NCBI GenBank assembly: GCA_900553255.1
Contig: USCI01000030.1
Coordinates: 1-26,555 of the forward strand
DNA: 26,555 nt
Reading direction: 5' to 3'
Source: an uncultured Oscillospiraceae bacterium
GTDB taxonomy: Bacteria > Bacillota > Clostridia > Oscillospirales > Acutalibacteraceae
The notes under the pieces were generated by a model. It worked only from the letters and a program-made list of their open reading frames with translations. It did no database searches and had not been told where the DNA came from. Positions within the stretch are counted from its first letter, which is position 1. Each line of letters begins with the position of its first letter. Positions 7,519-16,736 of this stretch are shown in pieces. The translations under genes were made by a program, and so were the position numbers.

Positions 7519-9777
7519 TTACGTCAGGTCGACGAGCGCGAAGTCCCGTCCTTCCACCGTGACTCCCTGCCAGGTGAACGCCTCGTCCGCATAGTTGACC
7601 AGAATCCCTTTCCCGTTGTCATACCGGGTCAGGGTCACCTGCTCCGTCAGTCGCTCGTGACCGCTCATCCGGGCGTTGAGCACCGCCTGATAAAGCGGCT
7701 GGATCCGCTGATAATTTTCGATCACGCTGGTTTTCCAGCCGGTAAAGTCCGGGCTGGTCAGAGTCTCATATTCGGTGTTGAGCAAGGTGTTCTCCGAGGT
7801 GTCGGCGAACGAATAGAACGGATAGGCGCCGTATTCCACCATCCGCAGGAAATACGTTTCATCGTCGCTGCGCTGATTGATCCGTCCGCCGCTGTAGGCG
7901 ATATGGCCGTGCAGCAGCGCCGGAACAAAGGGGACATCCTCCGAAAAGGCGCGATAACGGCTGGAGGTTACCGGCATGTCGGTCAGATCGGTGGCATACG
8001 GCCACGCATAGGCGTTGCCCGCATCGCACAAAAGCTGCCCGAACGGCTCGCGCAGCACCGCGAGCGCCTCCTGCGCCCGGGTCATGGCAGCCTGCCGGTC
8101 CAGCGACTCCCGCTTGACCAGAACCGAGCGGTGATAATCCGAATACAGCAGCGAACCGATGGACAGGTCTCCCGCCCCCGTGGCGCCGTAGGTTTGGAGA
8201 TTCTTCACATAGCTCTCGGCAGCGGAAACCCGTTTTCCCGGCTTGACCAGCGCCCATTTAAGGCCGTTGATATCCTTGCGGTACACGCTGCGCAGATAGT
8301 TATAATTGTACAGAATACCGCCGCTGAGGCCCCGGACCGAATTGGTATTTATCGACAGCCCGTTCCCGCTTTGATACAGCCGCGAAAGATCGGCGGACAG
8401 ATACACCTCGCTGCCGACCGTCGCCGCCGTATTCAGCAGGGCAGCCAGGCCTTTTTTCCCGCCCAGCGTGCCGGAGGCTGCCGCCTTGACCGGCGTTTTG
8501 CGGAAAGGGATATCCCCCGACCAGGCCTGATAGCTGAGCACCGTGCGGTCAATCCCCGCCTCCGCCAGTTCTTCCAGGCAGGCCTCCGCCTCCGCGTAGT
8601 CGGTCAGCGGCAACGCCGTTTCATAGGGAATCCCCAGAAAAGAGGCCGTCCCCGCCACCGAACCGGTCAGTTCCAGATACAGCGGCACCGTCTCCTGCGC
8701 CGACGGCGTCAGCGACAGCCGCCCGGCCAGGTAGTCCCGTGCCGCGGCCGCGATGTCCATATAATCCGTATCCGGCGGGAGAAACTCGTAGTAGACCGTA
8801 TAACGCTCGAGCGAAACCGGCTTTTCCCCCAGCACCTTGACCGTGCGCTCGTTCTGATTCATTTCCTGCAGCATCGCCTCGTCGATGCCGCGGTACATCC
8901 CCTCAAAATAGGCGTTCGCACAGGAGGTGGTAAAATTCACCGGGTCGGCCACCAGCGTGGACAGCGCGTCGCCCTCCTCCACAACGGCGAACAGCGACCC
9001 CTGCGGGCGGCGGATGCCGAATACCGGCACGCTCACCGTTTCCACCGCGTTCTGCTGGGTGCGCACCGAGAAGATGGGATCCTTGCCGTAAACGTCCGCC
9101 CGATACTGCGCCGAATCCCGGCTTTCCTCCACCGTGCGGTCGAACGGCATCAGCGCGCCGCTGCCGTCCGGGATGACCAGATAGCCGTCCTCCCCATATA
9201 CGCCGCAGCCGAAATACGGCAGCACGGCATAGGTCAGCAGGCGGTTTTCCCCGGTTTCCCGGATGTCGGCGTTGACCACCTGCACCCGCAGGCCGTTTTC
9301 GGCCAGCCGGTACTCCACCGGGATCACCAGCTCTTCCCGGGTGAAATGGAACGTAAAGCGCACGCCGTCCTCGATCTTTTCCGCGGCAAAACTGCCGTCC
9401 TGAATGGAGCTGACGTAGTTGTTGGTCAGCGCAACCGATTTTGCCTTGTTGGCATATTGCACCATCAGCTGGGAATTGAGCTGCATCTTATACCGCCCAT
9501 TCCCTGCAACCGGATCGTTTTCCCGTTCCGGCGGATTGCTGTACCAGACCGCACCGTTTTGCTTGTCGGCCACCGCCACCTCCGCCGTCGCGCCGTTAGC
9601 CAGAAGCTGGAACCGGTCATTTTCCGCCATCACGGCAAAGCCGTCGGTTTCCAGGGTCGTATACGTCATGGTAAACGGCTCGCTTTCCGTGGCCGGCTCG
9701 TTGCTGCAGCCGAACAGACCGGCCGTCAGCAGTATGGTCAGCAAAAGCACCGCTGCCCGCTGTTTTCCGTTTCGCAT
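7519..9777 (-). CDS. DUF5696-type lipoprotein, probable extracellular glycan-active protein
   Basis: 752 residues, start at 9777 with GGAGG five bases upstream. The N-terminus is a lipoprotein signal: basic start, hydrophobic stretch, and lipobox GLFGC with Cys24, so the protein should be anchored outside the membrane. Residues 35-340 look like a beta-sandwich (YGEDGYLVIPDGSGALMPF is characteristic), followed by an alpha/beta region (345-690) that could be a TIM barrel, with acidic segments such as LLCDAGNAYAWPYATD and SDYHRS. The overall pattern matches DUF5696 proteins, which I recall in Firmicutes sugar-transport clusters next to Yip1-type proteins. A hydrolase fold is plausible from the sandwich-plus-barrel layout, but no catalytic pair can be named. 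It follows the NHL/Yip1 gene and precedes the DUF4838 gene by 13 bp. Confidence 0.75.
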   Translation of the reverse strand: MRNGKQRAAVLLLTILLTAGLFGCSNEPATESEPFTMTYTTLETDGFAVMAENDRFQLLANGATAEVAVADKQNGAVWYSNPPERENDPVAGNGRYKMQLNSQLMVQYANKAKSVALTNNYVSSIQDGSFAAEKIEDGVRFTFHFTREELVIPVEYRLAENGLRVQVVNADIRETGENRLLTYAVLPYFGCGVYGEDGYLVIPDGSGALMPFDRTVEESRDSAQYRADVYGKDPIFSVRTQQNAVETVSVPVFGIRRPQGSLFAVVEEGDALSTLVADPVNFTTSCANAYFEGMYRGIDEAMLQEMNQNERTVKVLGEKPVSLERYTVYYEFLPPDTDYMDIAAAARDYLAGRLSLTPSAQETVPLYLELTGSVAGTASFLGIPYETALPLTDYAEAEACLEELAEAGIDRTVLSYQAWSGDIPFRKTPVKAAASGTLGGKKGLAALLNTAATVGSEVYLSADLSRLYQSGNGLSINTNSVRGLSGGILYNYNYLRSVYRKDINGLKWALVKPGKRVSAAESYVKNLQTYGATGAGDLSIGSLLYSDYHRSVLVKRESLDRQAAMTRAQEALAVLREPFGQLLCDAGNAYAWPYATDLTDMPVTSSRYRAFSEDVPFVPALLHGHIAYSGGRINQRSDDETYFLRMVEYGAYPFYSFADTSENTLLNTEYETLTSPDFTGWKTSVIENYQRIQPLYQAVLNARMSGHERLTEQVTLTRYDNGKGILVNYADEAFTWQGVTVEGRDFALVDLT

Positions 9778-9857
9778 GGAGCGTTCCTCCGTTCTTTCTC
9801 GATGGACTTTGAGCGCCGGGATCCATCCCGCGCCGTCCTTCCCAGTGCCGTCAGGGC

Positions 9858-9911
9858 TTATTCCGCTTGGTCCGCCGACAGGATTTCATCGCCTCTCCAG
9901 ATGACCTTCAC
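9858..9911 (-). CDS. Possible 17-residue micro-ORF between NHL/Yip1 and DUF5696 genes
   Basis: In the 150-bp gap the minus strand reads GTG at 9911 with TGAGG seven bases upstream, encoding MKVIWRGDEILSADQAE then TAA. The frame stays open after the stop until the next gene, so this could be a leader peptide, the remnant of a longer protein cut by a stop, or chance. No homology can be claimed. Confidence 0.2.
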   Translation of the reverse strand: MKVIWRGDEILSADQAE

Positions 9912-9927
9912 CGCGTTTCCTCACAGC

Positions 9928-12042
9928 CTACAACCGGAAAACGATCTCGTTATAAATATTCTGGATAAAGCTTCCGAGCTGCCCAAGCAGACTGAACAGC
10001 GTAATGGCCACAAAAGCCACACACATCATGCCGAACAGGGTGAGCAACAGCGAACACAGCGTTTTTCCGAACGAATACATATGGATCTGGATCTGGGAAA
10101 TCACGATGAGGATCACCGACCACCACAGTCCCAGGCTGCTGATGCCGGTATACAGCACCGCCTCCCGCAGGGTGAGCACCGTGCTCAGCCCGGTGGCAAC
10201 CAGCGAGCACAGCACATACGGCAGCAGGCAGTAGGCCGTCGAAATAAACACATGGCGGTAAAAGCCCTTGCCGTTGTTCAGCTCACTGATCGCATAGTTG
10301 CTGCCGGTAAACACCAGGAACAGGATCACCACCTGGAAGAACTCATACGGCAGGTTGACCACCTGGCCGGCATAGCTGTTGAACACATAGCCGGTCGCCC
10401 GGATACTCAGCATGCGTGCCAAAAACACCGCCGCGATCACCAGGCAGGCATACAGCACACTGCCCTTTTCCTGGAACCGGACCGCTTCGAAGCCGTCAAA
10501 CGGATGCAGCGCGGTATAAAACGGGTTGACCCGCTTTTTCTGGTAGAGGGAAAACGGCTTGGTCTCGCGGGTCTTGCGTGCCAGCCAGATCCAGGCGGCC
10601 ACCAGCACGATCACCACCCCGGCAAACAGCAGATAAAAATACTTCGCCACCGTTTCGTCCCGCTGGAGGGCGAACGCCTCGTTATAGCCGTTTTTATCGC
10701 TGGCCAGACGGAAATACGCCATCGCGCCCTCATAATCCCCCTGCACCATCCGGGCGTTTCCCAGCCCTTCGTACACCAGCGCCAGATTTTCGTTGCGGGC
10801 CTTTACCCGCAGCCAGATTTCCTCCGATTCCTGGAACAGGCCCTGATTATACAGGGTGACCGCCGCCTTCAGATCGGTCGAATAGGCGGTCGGCTCGAAT
10901 ACCATCACGCAGTTGCGGCCGCGGTCGAGCACCAGCACGCACTCTCCCAGCGTATCCACCGCGACCGGTTCGACGAAATTGCCGGCCTGGTTTCCGGCAA
11001 TCCCGAAAATCGCCAGCAGGTTGCTGTTGCCATCATACTGGAACACCTTATCCCGTTCGGTATCCAGGCCATAGATAAAGCCGTCCTCATCCACCGCCAG
11101 GTCACGGAAAGCGGTATCGATTTTCCGGTTTTTATTGAGATAGTTCTGCGTGTCGTAGAGGAACTCGATGTCTCCGTAATCCCCGGTTCCCATCACCACA
11201 TCCTGTGCCGGCGAATGGTCATAGGCCAGGATGTTGTTGCCCTCCACGTCATATTTTTTCAGCTCGTTTTTGGAGTCGTCGGTAACCGCGCTGCTGCTGT
11301 AAATAAACCCGCGCTCGTCGATATCCAACGAGGACAGCTCGGTCGGCAGCACCTGCTCCATCTGGCTTTTCTGCGCATTGGTAAAAAAGCGGCGGAAGAA
11401 GTTCCCGATCACGGTGGACAGGCTTTCGGTTACCCGGTTGCTGCCGAAAAACCGCAGGAATTCCCCCTCCCTGCTGAACTGCAGGATCCCCTGATAAACG
11501 TTGGTGGACACCACATAGATGCGGTCGTCGTTTCCCACCGCCACCTTGCTGGGCGCGTACACCACGTCCGAGGCAATCACGTTGGAGGCGGGCGGCTGAA
11601 TCGACTGCAGCCGGGTGCCGTCCTGATCGAAGACCTCCACCGTCTGCTGCTCGGTGAGCGTGGCATAGATTTTGCCGTCGGTATCCACGAAGATGCCGCT
11701 GGCATCCTGAAGGGATACCTCCTGCGGATCGATCGCCAGAATACCGAGGGTATTCCCCGCGCCGTCCAGCCGGATAATCCGGTTGTTGCCGTTATCCAGC
11801 AGGTAGATCACCTCGTCCCGGACATACAGATCGGCGGGTGCGTTCCACTCATCCTCCGCCTCACCCCGGATTTCCCGCACCGGCAGATAGGAGTCCGGCG
11901 CCGGCACCGATTCCCCCTGGAGATTGTAATTGTAGCTGTAGGTCGTATCCCCCGTCACCGGACCCAGTTCGACGCCCAGCGCAGCAGCCGGCAGGGACAG
12001 GCACAGCAGAAGACTTATCAGCAGGGCAATCCGTCGTTTCAT
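9928..12042 (-). CDS. NHL beta-propeller/TPR/Yip1-domain membrane protein
   Basis: 704 residues. Residues 1-23 are a signal peptide (KRR then a long hydrophobic stretch). Residues 60-385 carry repeated NHL/SMP-30-like propeller blades (DLYVRDEVIYLLDNGNNRI, GIFVDTDGKIYATL, LDIDERGFIYSS, LAVDEDGFIYGLD, VAVDTLGECVLVLDRGRN). Residues 392-455 look like one or two TPR hairpins. One membrane helix lies at 466-487, then a Yip1-type bundle with helices near 528-546, 568-585, 597-623, 629-652 and 662-690. The predicted topology puts the propeller outside and connects it to a multi-helix membrane body. The gene lies 22 bp after the MalG-type permease, so it is probably co-made with the transporter. Propellers bind glycans or proteins; a sensor, scaffold or channel role is open. 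The combination is not one I can assign a function to. Confidence 0.8.
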   Translation of the reverse strand: MKRRIALLISLLLCLSLPAAALGVELGPVTGDTTYSYNYNLQGESVPAPDSYLPVREIRGEAEDEWNAPADLYVRDEVIYLLDNGNNRIIRLDGAGNTLGILAIDPQEVSLQDASGIFVDTDGKIYATLTEQQTVEVFDQDGTRLQSIQPPASNVIASDVVYAPSKVAVGNDDRIYVVSTNVYQGILQFSREGEFLRFFGSNRVTESLSTVIGNFFRRFFTNAQKSQMEQVLPTELSSLDIDERGFIYSSSAVTDDSKNELKKYDVEGNNILAYDHSPAQDVVMGTGDYGDIEFLYDTQNYLNKNRKIDTAFRDLAVDEDGFIYGLDTERDKVFQYDGNSNLLAIFGIAGNQAGNFVEPVAVDTLGECVLVLDRGRNCVMVFEPTAYSTDLKAAVTLYNQGLFQESEEIWLRVKARNENLALVYEGLGNARMVQGDYEGAMAYFRLASDKNGYNEAFALQRDETVAKYFYLLFAGVVIVLVAAWIWLARKTRETKPFSLYQKKRVNPFYTALHPFDGFEAVRFQEKGSVLYACLVIAAVFLARMLSIRATGYVFNSYAGQVVNLPYEFFQVVILFLVFTGSNYAISELNNGKGFYRHVFISTAYCLLPYVLCSLVATGLSTVLTLREAVLYTGISSLGLWWSVILIVISQIQIHMYSFGKTLCSLLLTLFGMMCVAFVAITLFSLLGQLGSFIQNIYNEIVFRL

Positions 12043-12064
12043 TCTGTTCGCCAGCCCTTTCTTG

Positions 12065-12922
12065 TCATTCTTTGATACCGGAAGCGGTCATAGTCTCAAT
12101 AATGCGGCTCTGGGTAATCACAAAAGTCAGAATCGGCGGCAGCATCATAAGCAGGGTGGCCGCTGCGCCGACGCCGGCCCGGGCGATACCCGAAGCGGCG
12201 ATCTGGTTGAGCACGGTGGGCAGCATTTTGAGATTTTCGGTATAGATCATGTTGTTGCCGGTATTGCTCCACACGCTCTGAAACGCCAGGAATCCCAGCG
12301 TAATCCAGGCGGGCTTGACCGACGGCATCACGATCTGCCAGCAAATCCGCAGATCGCCCGCCCCGTCGATTTTGGCGCTTTCGATGATGGCATCCGGTAC
12401 CCCTTCCATGAACTGCTTCATCAAAAACACGCCCATCGTCATGCCCAGCATCGGCGCGAGCACCACCATGTGGGTATCCACCCAGCCCAGCGTGGACATG
12501 ATGACATACTGCGGGATACCGATAATCTGGCTGGTGAACAGCATCGAAATGGTGATGATCCCCGACCAGGCCGTCTTACCGTGGAAATGCTTTTTGGCCA
12601 GCACATAAGCCGCCATCGCCGATGTGCACACACTCAGAATCGTGCCCGCCACGCTGGTGTACACGCTGTTGAACAGATACCGGGAAAACGGAATCCACAG
12701 GTTATTGGTCAGCGTGAACAGATCCAGGAAATTGTTGATGGTGGGGTTCACCACATAAAACTTCGGCGGAAATATGTAAAATTCCTCGAGCGGCTTGAAC
12801 GCGTTGACCACCGCATACACAAAAGGCAACACCATCACGGCGGCCATCAGCGTCAGCAGAAACACCAGCAGGACATCGCCGCCCACCGATCGGTTCAGCC
12901 GCTTGGGATTGGATTTTGCCAT
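12065..12922 (-). CDS. Carbohydrate ABC transporter permease, MalG type
   Basis: 285 residues, start at 12922 with AAAGGGG upstream. It has about six membrane helices and the cytoplasmic EAA loop EGVPDAIIESAKIDGAGDL (about 177-195) that docks the ATPase. Family: CUT1 sugar permeases, which import oligosaccharides as the MalFG-type heterodimer. It lies 15 bp after the MalF-type gene. The ATPase is not encoded here; CUT1 systems of Firmicutes often share an MsmK-type ATPase encoded elsewhere. Confidence 0.95.
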   Translation of the reverse strand: MAKSNPKRLNRSVGGDVLLVFLLTLMAAVMVLPFVYAVVNAFKPLEEFYIFPPKFYVVNPTINNFLDLFTLTNNLWIPFSRYLFNSVYTSVAGTILSVCTSAMAAYVLAKKHFHGKTAWSGIITISMLFTSQIIGIPQYVIMSTLGWVDTHMVVLAPMLGMTMGVFLMKQFMEGVPDAIIESAKIDGAGDLRICWQIVMPSVKPAWITLGFLAFQSVWSNTGNNMIYTENLKMLPTVLNQIAASGIARAGVGAAATLLMMLPPILTFVITQSRIIETMTASGIKE

Positions 12923-12937
12923 GCCTACTACCCCTTT

Positions 12938-13846
12938 CTAACGGCCGATTCGCGAAACGGCGAAAACAAACAGCTTATAGGTAAACAGAATAATCGCAAA
13001 CAGCAGCAGGGAAACCGCCGCCGAATACCCGATTTCATAGCGCAGAATGCCGTAATCATAGGCATGCAGGGAGACGGTATGCGCGGAATACTGGATGCTC
13101 GGGAAGCCGCAGAGGGTCATGCTGATATCCCCGACCGAAAACGCCGTCACGATCTGGTTGAGGCCGCCGAAAATCAGCATCGGCTTCATGGTCGGCAGGG
13201 TGATGTACCACAGTTCATGCCACCGGCTGCGGATGCCGTCGATCGCGGCCGCTTCGTACAGCTGGCGGTCCACATTCTGCAAGCCGGCGATGAACGCCAG
13301 AAAACCCACGCCCAGAGACAGCCACAGCTGCACGAAAATCAGCAGGATCAGGCTGATCTCCGGATCCTGGAACCACAGGGAAGGCTCATCCAGAATCCCC
13401 AGCTGCATCAGCAGGCCGTTGGCCAGGCCGTAGGAATCCGCGCTGAAAATGTACTGCCAGATCACATAGGCGTTCGCCGAAATGGAGGGCGCATAAAACA
13501 CCAGCGTGACCGCCGCGCGCAGCTTGGGCGGCAGATCGTTGATGATCCAGGCGAGGAGGAAACAGAGGAAAAAGCTCACCGGACCGGTGATGACCGCAAA
13601 GGTCAGCGTATTGACCAGCGCCTTGATGAAAATCTTATCGGACAAAAACAGATAGGTAAAGTTGGACAGCCCCGCAAAGGTCGGCGGGCTGAACATATCG
13701 TAGGATGTGAAACTCAGCAGGATCGCCACCGCAATGGGGGTGACCACCGTAATCAGATAAAACACCAGAAACGGCGCCATCATTCCATAGCTGACCACGT
13801 CGTCTTTCCAGCGGATCCGGACATATTGCGTTTTTTTGCTTCTCAT
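12938..13846 (-). CDS. Carbohydrate ABC transporter permease, MalF/UgpA type
   Basis: 302 residues. The start at 13846 (MRSKKTQYVRIRW) is preferred because GGAGG lies eight bases before it; the open frame continues 14 codons further, into the end of the upstream gene. It has about six membrane helices and the EAA loop DRQLYEAAAIDGIRSRWHEL followed by WYITLPTMKP. This is the partner of the MalG-type permease, forming the membrane pore of a CUT1 oligosaccharide importer. It follows the giant solute-binding protein, which is its most probable donor. Confidence 0.95.
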   Translation of the reverse strand: MRSKKTQYVRIRWKDDVVSYGMMAPFLVFYLITVVTPIAVAILLSFTSYDMFSPPTFAGLSNFTYLFLSDKIFIKALVNTLTFAVITGPVSFFLCFLLAWIINDLPPKLRAAVTLVFYAPSISANAYVIWQYIFSADSYGLANGLLMQLGILDEPSLWFQDPEISLILLIFVQLWLSLGVGFLAFIAGLQNVDRQLYEAAAIDGIRSRWHELWYITLPTMKPMLIFGGLNQIVTAFSVGDISMTLCGFPSIQYSAHTVSLHAYDYGILRYEIGYSAAVSLLLFAIILFTYKLFVFAVSRIGR

Positions 13847-13874
13847 AGGCCACTCCTCCGATTCTCCGCCGCGC

Positions 13875-16712
13875 TTACCGTCCGGCAAATTCCGCCTGTT
13901 TGCGTTTGAGCTCGGTATTGATATCCGCGGTATATTCTCTCAGGGTTTTGCGGATGTTCTCTCCGTCTTCGGTAACGGCGACAAACATATTTGCCAGATT
14001 GCGCGCCACGATATAGTTTCCGGGCGGCTGCGGCATAACCCGCGCCCAGGTTCGCTGTTCCTGAATGACCGTCCGGTTCTCTTTCGACCAGGCCAGCGTA
14101 TCGAACGCCTCCAGATTTGCGGTCGAATACCGCGCCGCTGCCCTCATCTGCATCTCCAGTTCCCGGGCGAAACGGCTCTGGCTCTCCGCCTTGGACCACC
14201 ATTGCAGGAACCGCCAGGCCGCGTCCACATCTTCCGCGTTATTCGTAATCATATTGGCGGTGCCGCTGGCGTCCACGCTGCGGTCGATTTCCCCGTCGGC
14301 ACCGACCGTGCCCGGCAGCGGAAGCATGGTCCACAGATTTTGGATTTCCTGCGCCTGCACCGAAATCTGGTTGGCCAGCGAAAAGGTGCCGATCATCAGC
14401 GGCATTTCACCGGTGCGGAACCGGTTGACCGCGCTGTAATAGGCTTCGGCGGAATACTCCTGGAAAAACGAGATGAACGATTCATAAACCTCGATTGCCT
14501 CTGCCGTATCGAAAATGACCGCGCTGGCATCCTCGTTGAAATAGGTCATGCCGTTCTGCATCAGCAGGGCGGGCAGGATGGTGCCGTTGCTCATACCGCT
14601 GGGGATGCCCACCTCCAGCTTTTCCTGGACGATTTTGGGGATCACCGCCCGCATCTCGTCCCAGGTGGACGGCGCCTCAAGACCGAATTCCTCAAGAATG
14701 TCGGTGCGCGCAAACATCACCATAAATTCCTGCGTTTCCGGCAGGGCATACGTATGGCCGTTGTAGCGGTAACCGTCGAGCGAGCCTTCCAGGAAGCGGC
14801 CGGTAACCTCGTCAAACCCCTCCATCTCCTCGAGCGGCAGCACCGCGCCGCGCACGCCGAGTTCCACCGGCTGATCATGCGCCACGCCGATGACCACATC
14901 CGGCCCGCGGCCGGCCATGATGGCCTGGGTCAGGCTGACGTTGACCACCGACAGGTTGACGCCGATTCCCTCCTGCACCGTAAATTCATCCTGCAGCATG
15001 TTTTTGATGATCTGCGCCTGGTCACGGCCCATCATCACCCAGACGTCAATCTGCCGGTCGACGCTGCCGTTTTCGTTTGCCAGCGAGTAATCGGCGGCAA
15101 ACGAGGCGGCAAACAGCTTCGCTTCATGGACAAGCTGCTGCCAAAAGCCGGCATTTTCCTGCGGAGGGGCATAATCGCCCCGGCCCAGATAGATATAATC
15201 GATCTCCAGCGGCTTTTCGGTGATGGTGCGCAGCAGCTCCGCCAGCGTGCTGATATCCGACTTGAATACCGACAGACGGCTGGGAATGGTGTCGGGGGAT
15301 TCCGCCATCCGTTCAAGCAGCTGGGCAAACTGCAGCAGGAAGCTCATCTCCGAACCGCTGCTGCCGGTGAGCCGCTCGATCCGGGTCACCTCGTCCCGGA
15401 ACGCCTTGGCGACGTTGACAAGCTCGGTGGTCAGCCCCGGTATCTGCGTCTGCAGGGAATAATCCCGCAGCGTGTCCGGCGTGGTTCCGGTGATCATGAC
15501 GATGCGCCGGTACAGGGTGTTGAGCTGGCTGAGCCGTTCGGACAGGATCCCGTAGGTATATTCAAATTCCCCCATCGAGGCTTCCAGCCGGATGGTGTGC
15601 CGGCCTTCGGTGAGATAAAACTGATACGGCTGCTCTCCGCCCAGCTCGAGCACCTGCCAGGACCGGTTATACGGAATCGCCACATCCTGCATCTGGGCAA
15701 AGGGGATCTCGCCGTCCACATACACATTGCGGTAGGTGAACAGCCCGCGGGACAGGTTCTGCCGCGCCCGCATGCCGATGACATAATAGCCGTCCTCCGG
15801 CACCTCGACCTCCCATTCGATCCATTGCCCGGCGGTTTTCCAGCTTTCCCCGCCGATGGTGTTCAGCAGGATCTGCTGCACGGCGTACGGCTGTGTCACC
15901 GGGCTGGAACGGTCATAAATGGGATACAGCGTCGAATCGGATTTATATTCGGCCGTCTCTCCCTCATACGCCTGGAACCAGGCGGTATCGGCTGCGGCCT
16001 TTCCGGCGTTTTCCGCCGCATATGTCTCGTAATCCACCGGCTGCTCAGGCTGGTACAGCCGCAGCGAGGCCAGATAGAAACCGTCGTCCTCGTTGACCAG
16101 CGTCAGCGTGTGTTCCCCCGCCTCCATATACAGCAGAAACGTATCCGCATACAGATCCCGCAGGGTCATGGTATGCCACTCCATCCGCTGTACCTGGGCG
16201 GGACGGATATCGTTGCCGCGGCCGTCCTTGGCGATGGTGAAATCCGCGTTATGCCAAACGTTCTCCAGCCGAAACTGATCCGCCTCGACGAACGGCTTCT
16301 CGCCGTCGAGCAGCAGGCCGGCGGATACCACCGCTCCGTTATCGGCATAGGGGAGATACTCCAGTTCGATGGCATACAGCCCGGCCTGGGGGATATCCGC
16401 CGTAAACCGGATATTTTCTTCCTCTTCGTCGAGAAGCACCACCCCGGTCTTCCCCTGCTGTTCCTCGAGCAGGGTGCCGTTGGTTTCCCCTTCGGCAGGG
16501 GTAAACAGCTTTTCAAAAGAGGAAGTCCCGTCCCGATAGGCGGCAATAGCGTTTTTATAGGCAAAATATGCGGGCGTTTCCTGCTCACCGGTCTCCGCCT
16601 GCGCGGGGGGATCCGCGGCGGCATCCTCCGCCGCAACCGGTGCGGAAAACTCCGGCAGGCCGACGAACAGCAGCGTCAAAGCCAAACCTATTGCCAACAC
16701 TCTGTTTTTCAA
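13875..16712 (-). CDS. Giant solute-binding protein with two N-terminal CBM-like modules
   Basis: 945 residues, about twice the usual size for a sugar-binding protein. The start is TTG at 16712, backed by AAAGGAGG eight bases upstream. Residues 1-28 are a secretion signal (LFVGLPEFSAPVAAED) with no lipobox cysteine. Residues 45-222 and 240-388 look like two beta-sandwich modules of CBM6/35 type (IRFTADIPQAGLYAIELEYL ... EAGEHTLTLVNEDDGFYLASLRLY; IEWEVEVPEDGYYVIGMRAR ... LTEGRHTIRLEASMGEFEYTY). A helical connector follows (390-550), then a periplasmic-binding-protein fold (553-945: IDVWVMMGRDQAQIIKNML, GRGPDVVIGV, RTDILEEFGLEAPSTWDEM, FRTGEMPLMIGTFSLANQ). Known: extracellular solute-binding proteins deliver sugar to CUT1 permeases. 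Inference: the modules capture a polymer near the transporter. It lies 28 bp upstream of the MalF-type gene. How it stays on the cell without lipid is unclear. Confidence 0.9.
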   Translation of the reverse strand: MKNRVLAIGLALTLLFVGLPEFSAPVAAEDAAADPPAQAETGEQETPAYFAYKNAIAAYRDGTSSFEKLFTPAEGETNGTLLEEQQGKTGVVLLDEEEENIRFTADIPQAGLYAIELEYLPYADNGAVVSAGLLLDGEKPFVEADQFRLENVWHNADFTIAKDGRGNDIRPAQVQRMEWHTMTLRDLYADTFLLYMEAGEHTLTLVNEDDGFYLASLRLYQPEQPVDYETYAAENAGKAAADTAWFQAYEGETAEYKSDSTLYPIYDRSSPVTQPYAVQQILLNTIGGESWKTAGQWIEWEVEVPEDGYYVIGMRARQNLSRGLFTYRNVYVDGEIPFAQMQDVAIPYNRSWQVLELGGEQPYQFYLTEGRHTIRLEASMGEFEYTYGILSERLSQLNTLYRRIVMITGTTPDTLRDYSLQTQIPGLTTELVNVAKAFRDEVTRIERLTGSSGSEMSFLLQFAQLLERMAESPDTIPSRLSVFKSDISTLAELLRTITEKPLEIDYIYLGRGDYAPPQENAGFWQQLVHEAKLFAASFAADYSLANENGSVDRQIDVWVMMGRDQAQIIKNMLQDEFTVQEGIGVNLSVVNVSLTQAIMAGRGPDVVIGVAHDQPVELGVRGAVLPLEEMEGFDEVTGRFLEGSLDGYRYNGHTYALPETQEFMVMFARTDILEEFGLEAPSTWDEMRAVIPKIVQEKLEVGIPSGMSNGTILPALLMQNGMTYFNEDASAVIFDTAEAIEVYESFISFFQEYSAEAYYSAVNRFRTGEMPLMIGTFSLANQISVQAQEIQNLWTMLPLPGTVGADGEIDRSVDASGTANMITNNAEDVDAAWRFLQWWSKAESQSRFARELEMQMRAAARYSTANLEAFDTLAWSKENRTVIQEQRTWARVMPQPPGNYIVARNLANMFVAVTEDGENIRKTLREYTADINTELKRKQAEFAGR

Positions 16713-16736
16713 GTGGTCTTCCTCCTTTGAAAGGCT

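Noticed and set aside
7657..12075. A 1472-codon open frame on the plus strand across the DUF5696 and NHL/Yip1 genes
   Set aside because: It is antisense to two well-supported genes with ribosome sites, signals and recognisable domains. Its translation is rich in Q, H, R and I with no domain, as expected from the reverse strand of codon-biased GC-rich genes.
13836..16730. A 964-codon plus-strand frame opposite the giant binding protein, with similar long frames at 16797-18995, 21180-23390 and 23200-25341
   Set aside because: Each mirrors a real minus-strand gene almost end to end. The repeated pattern reflects base composition, not genes.
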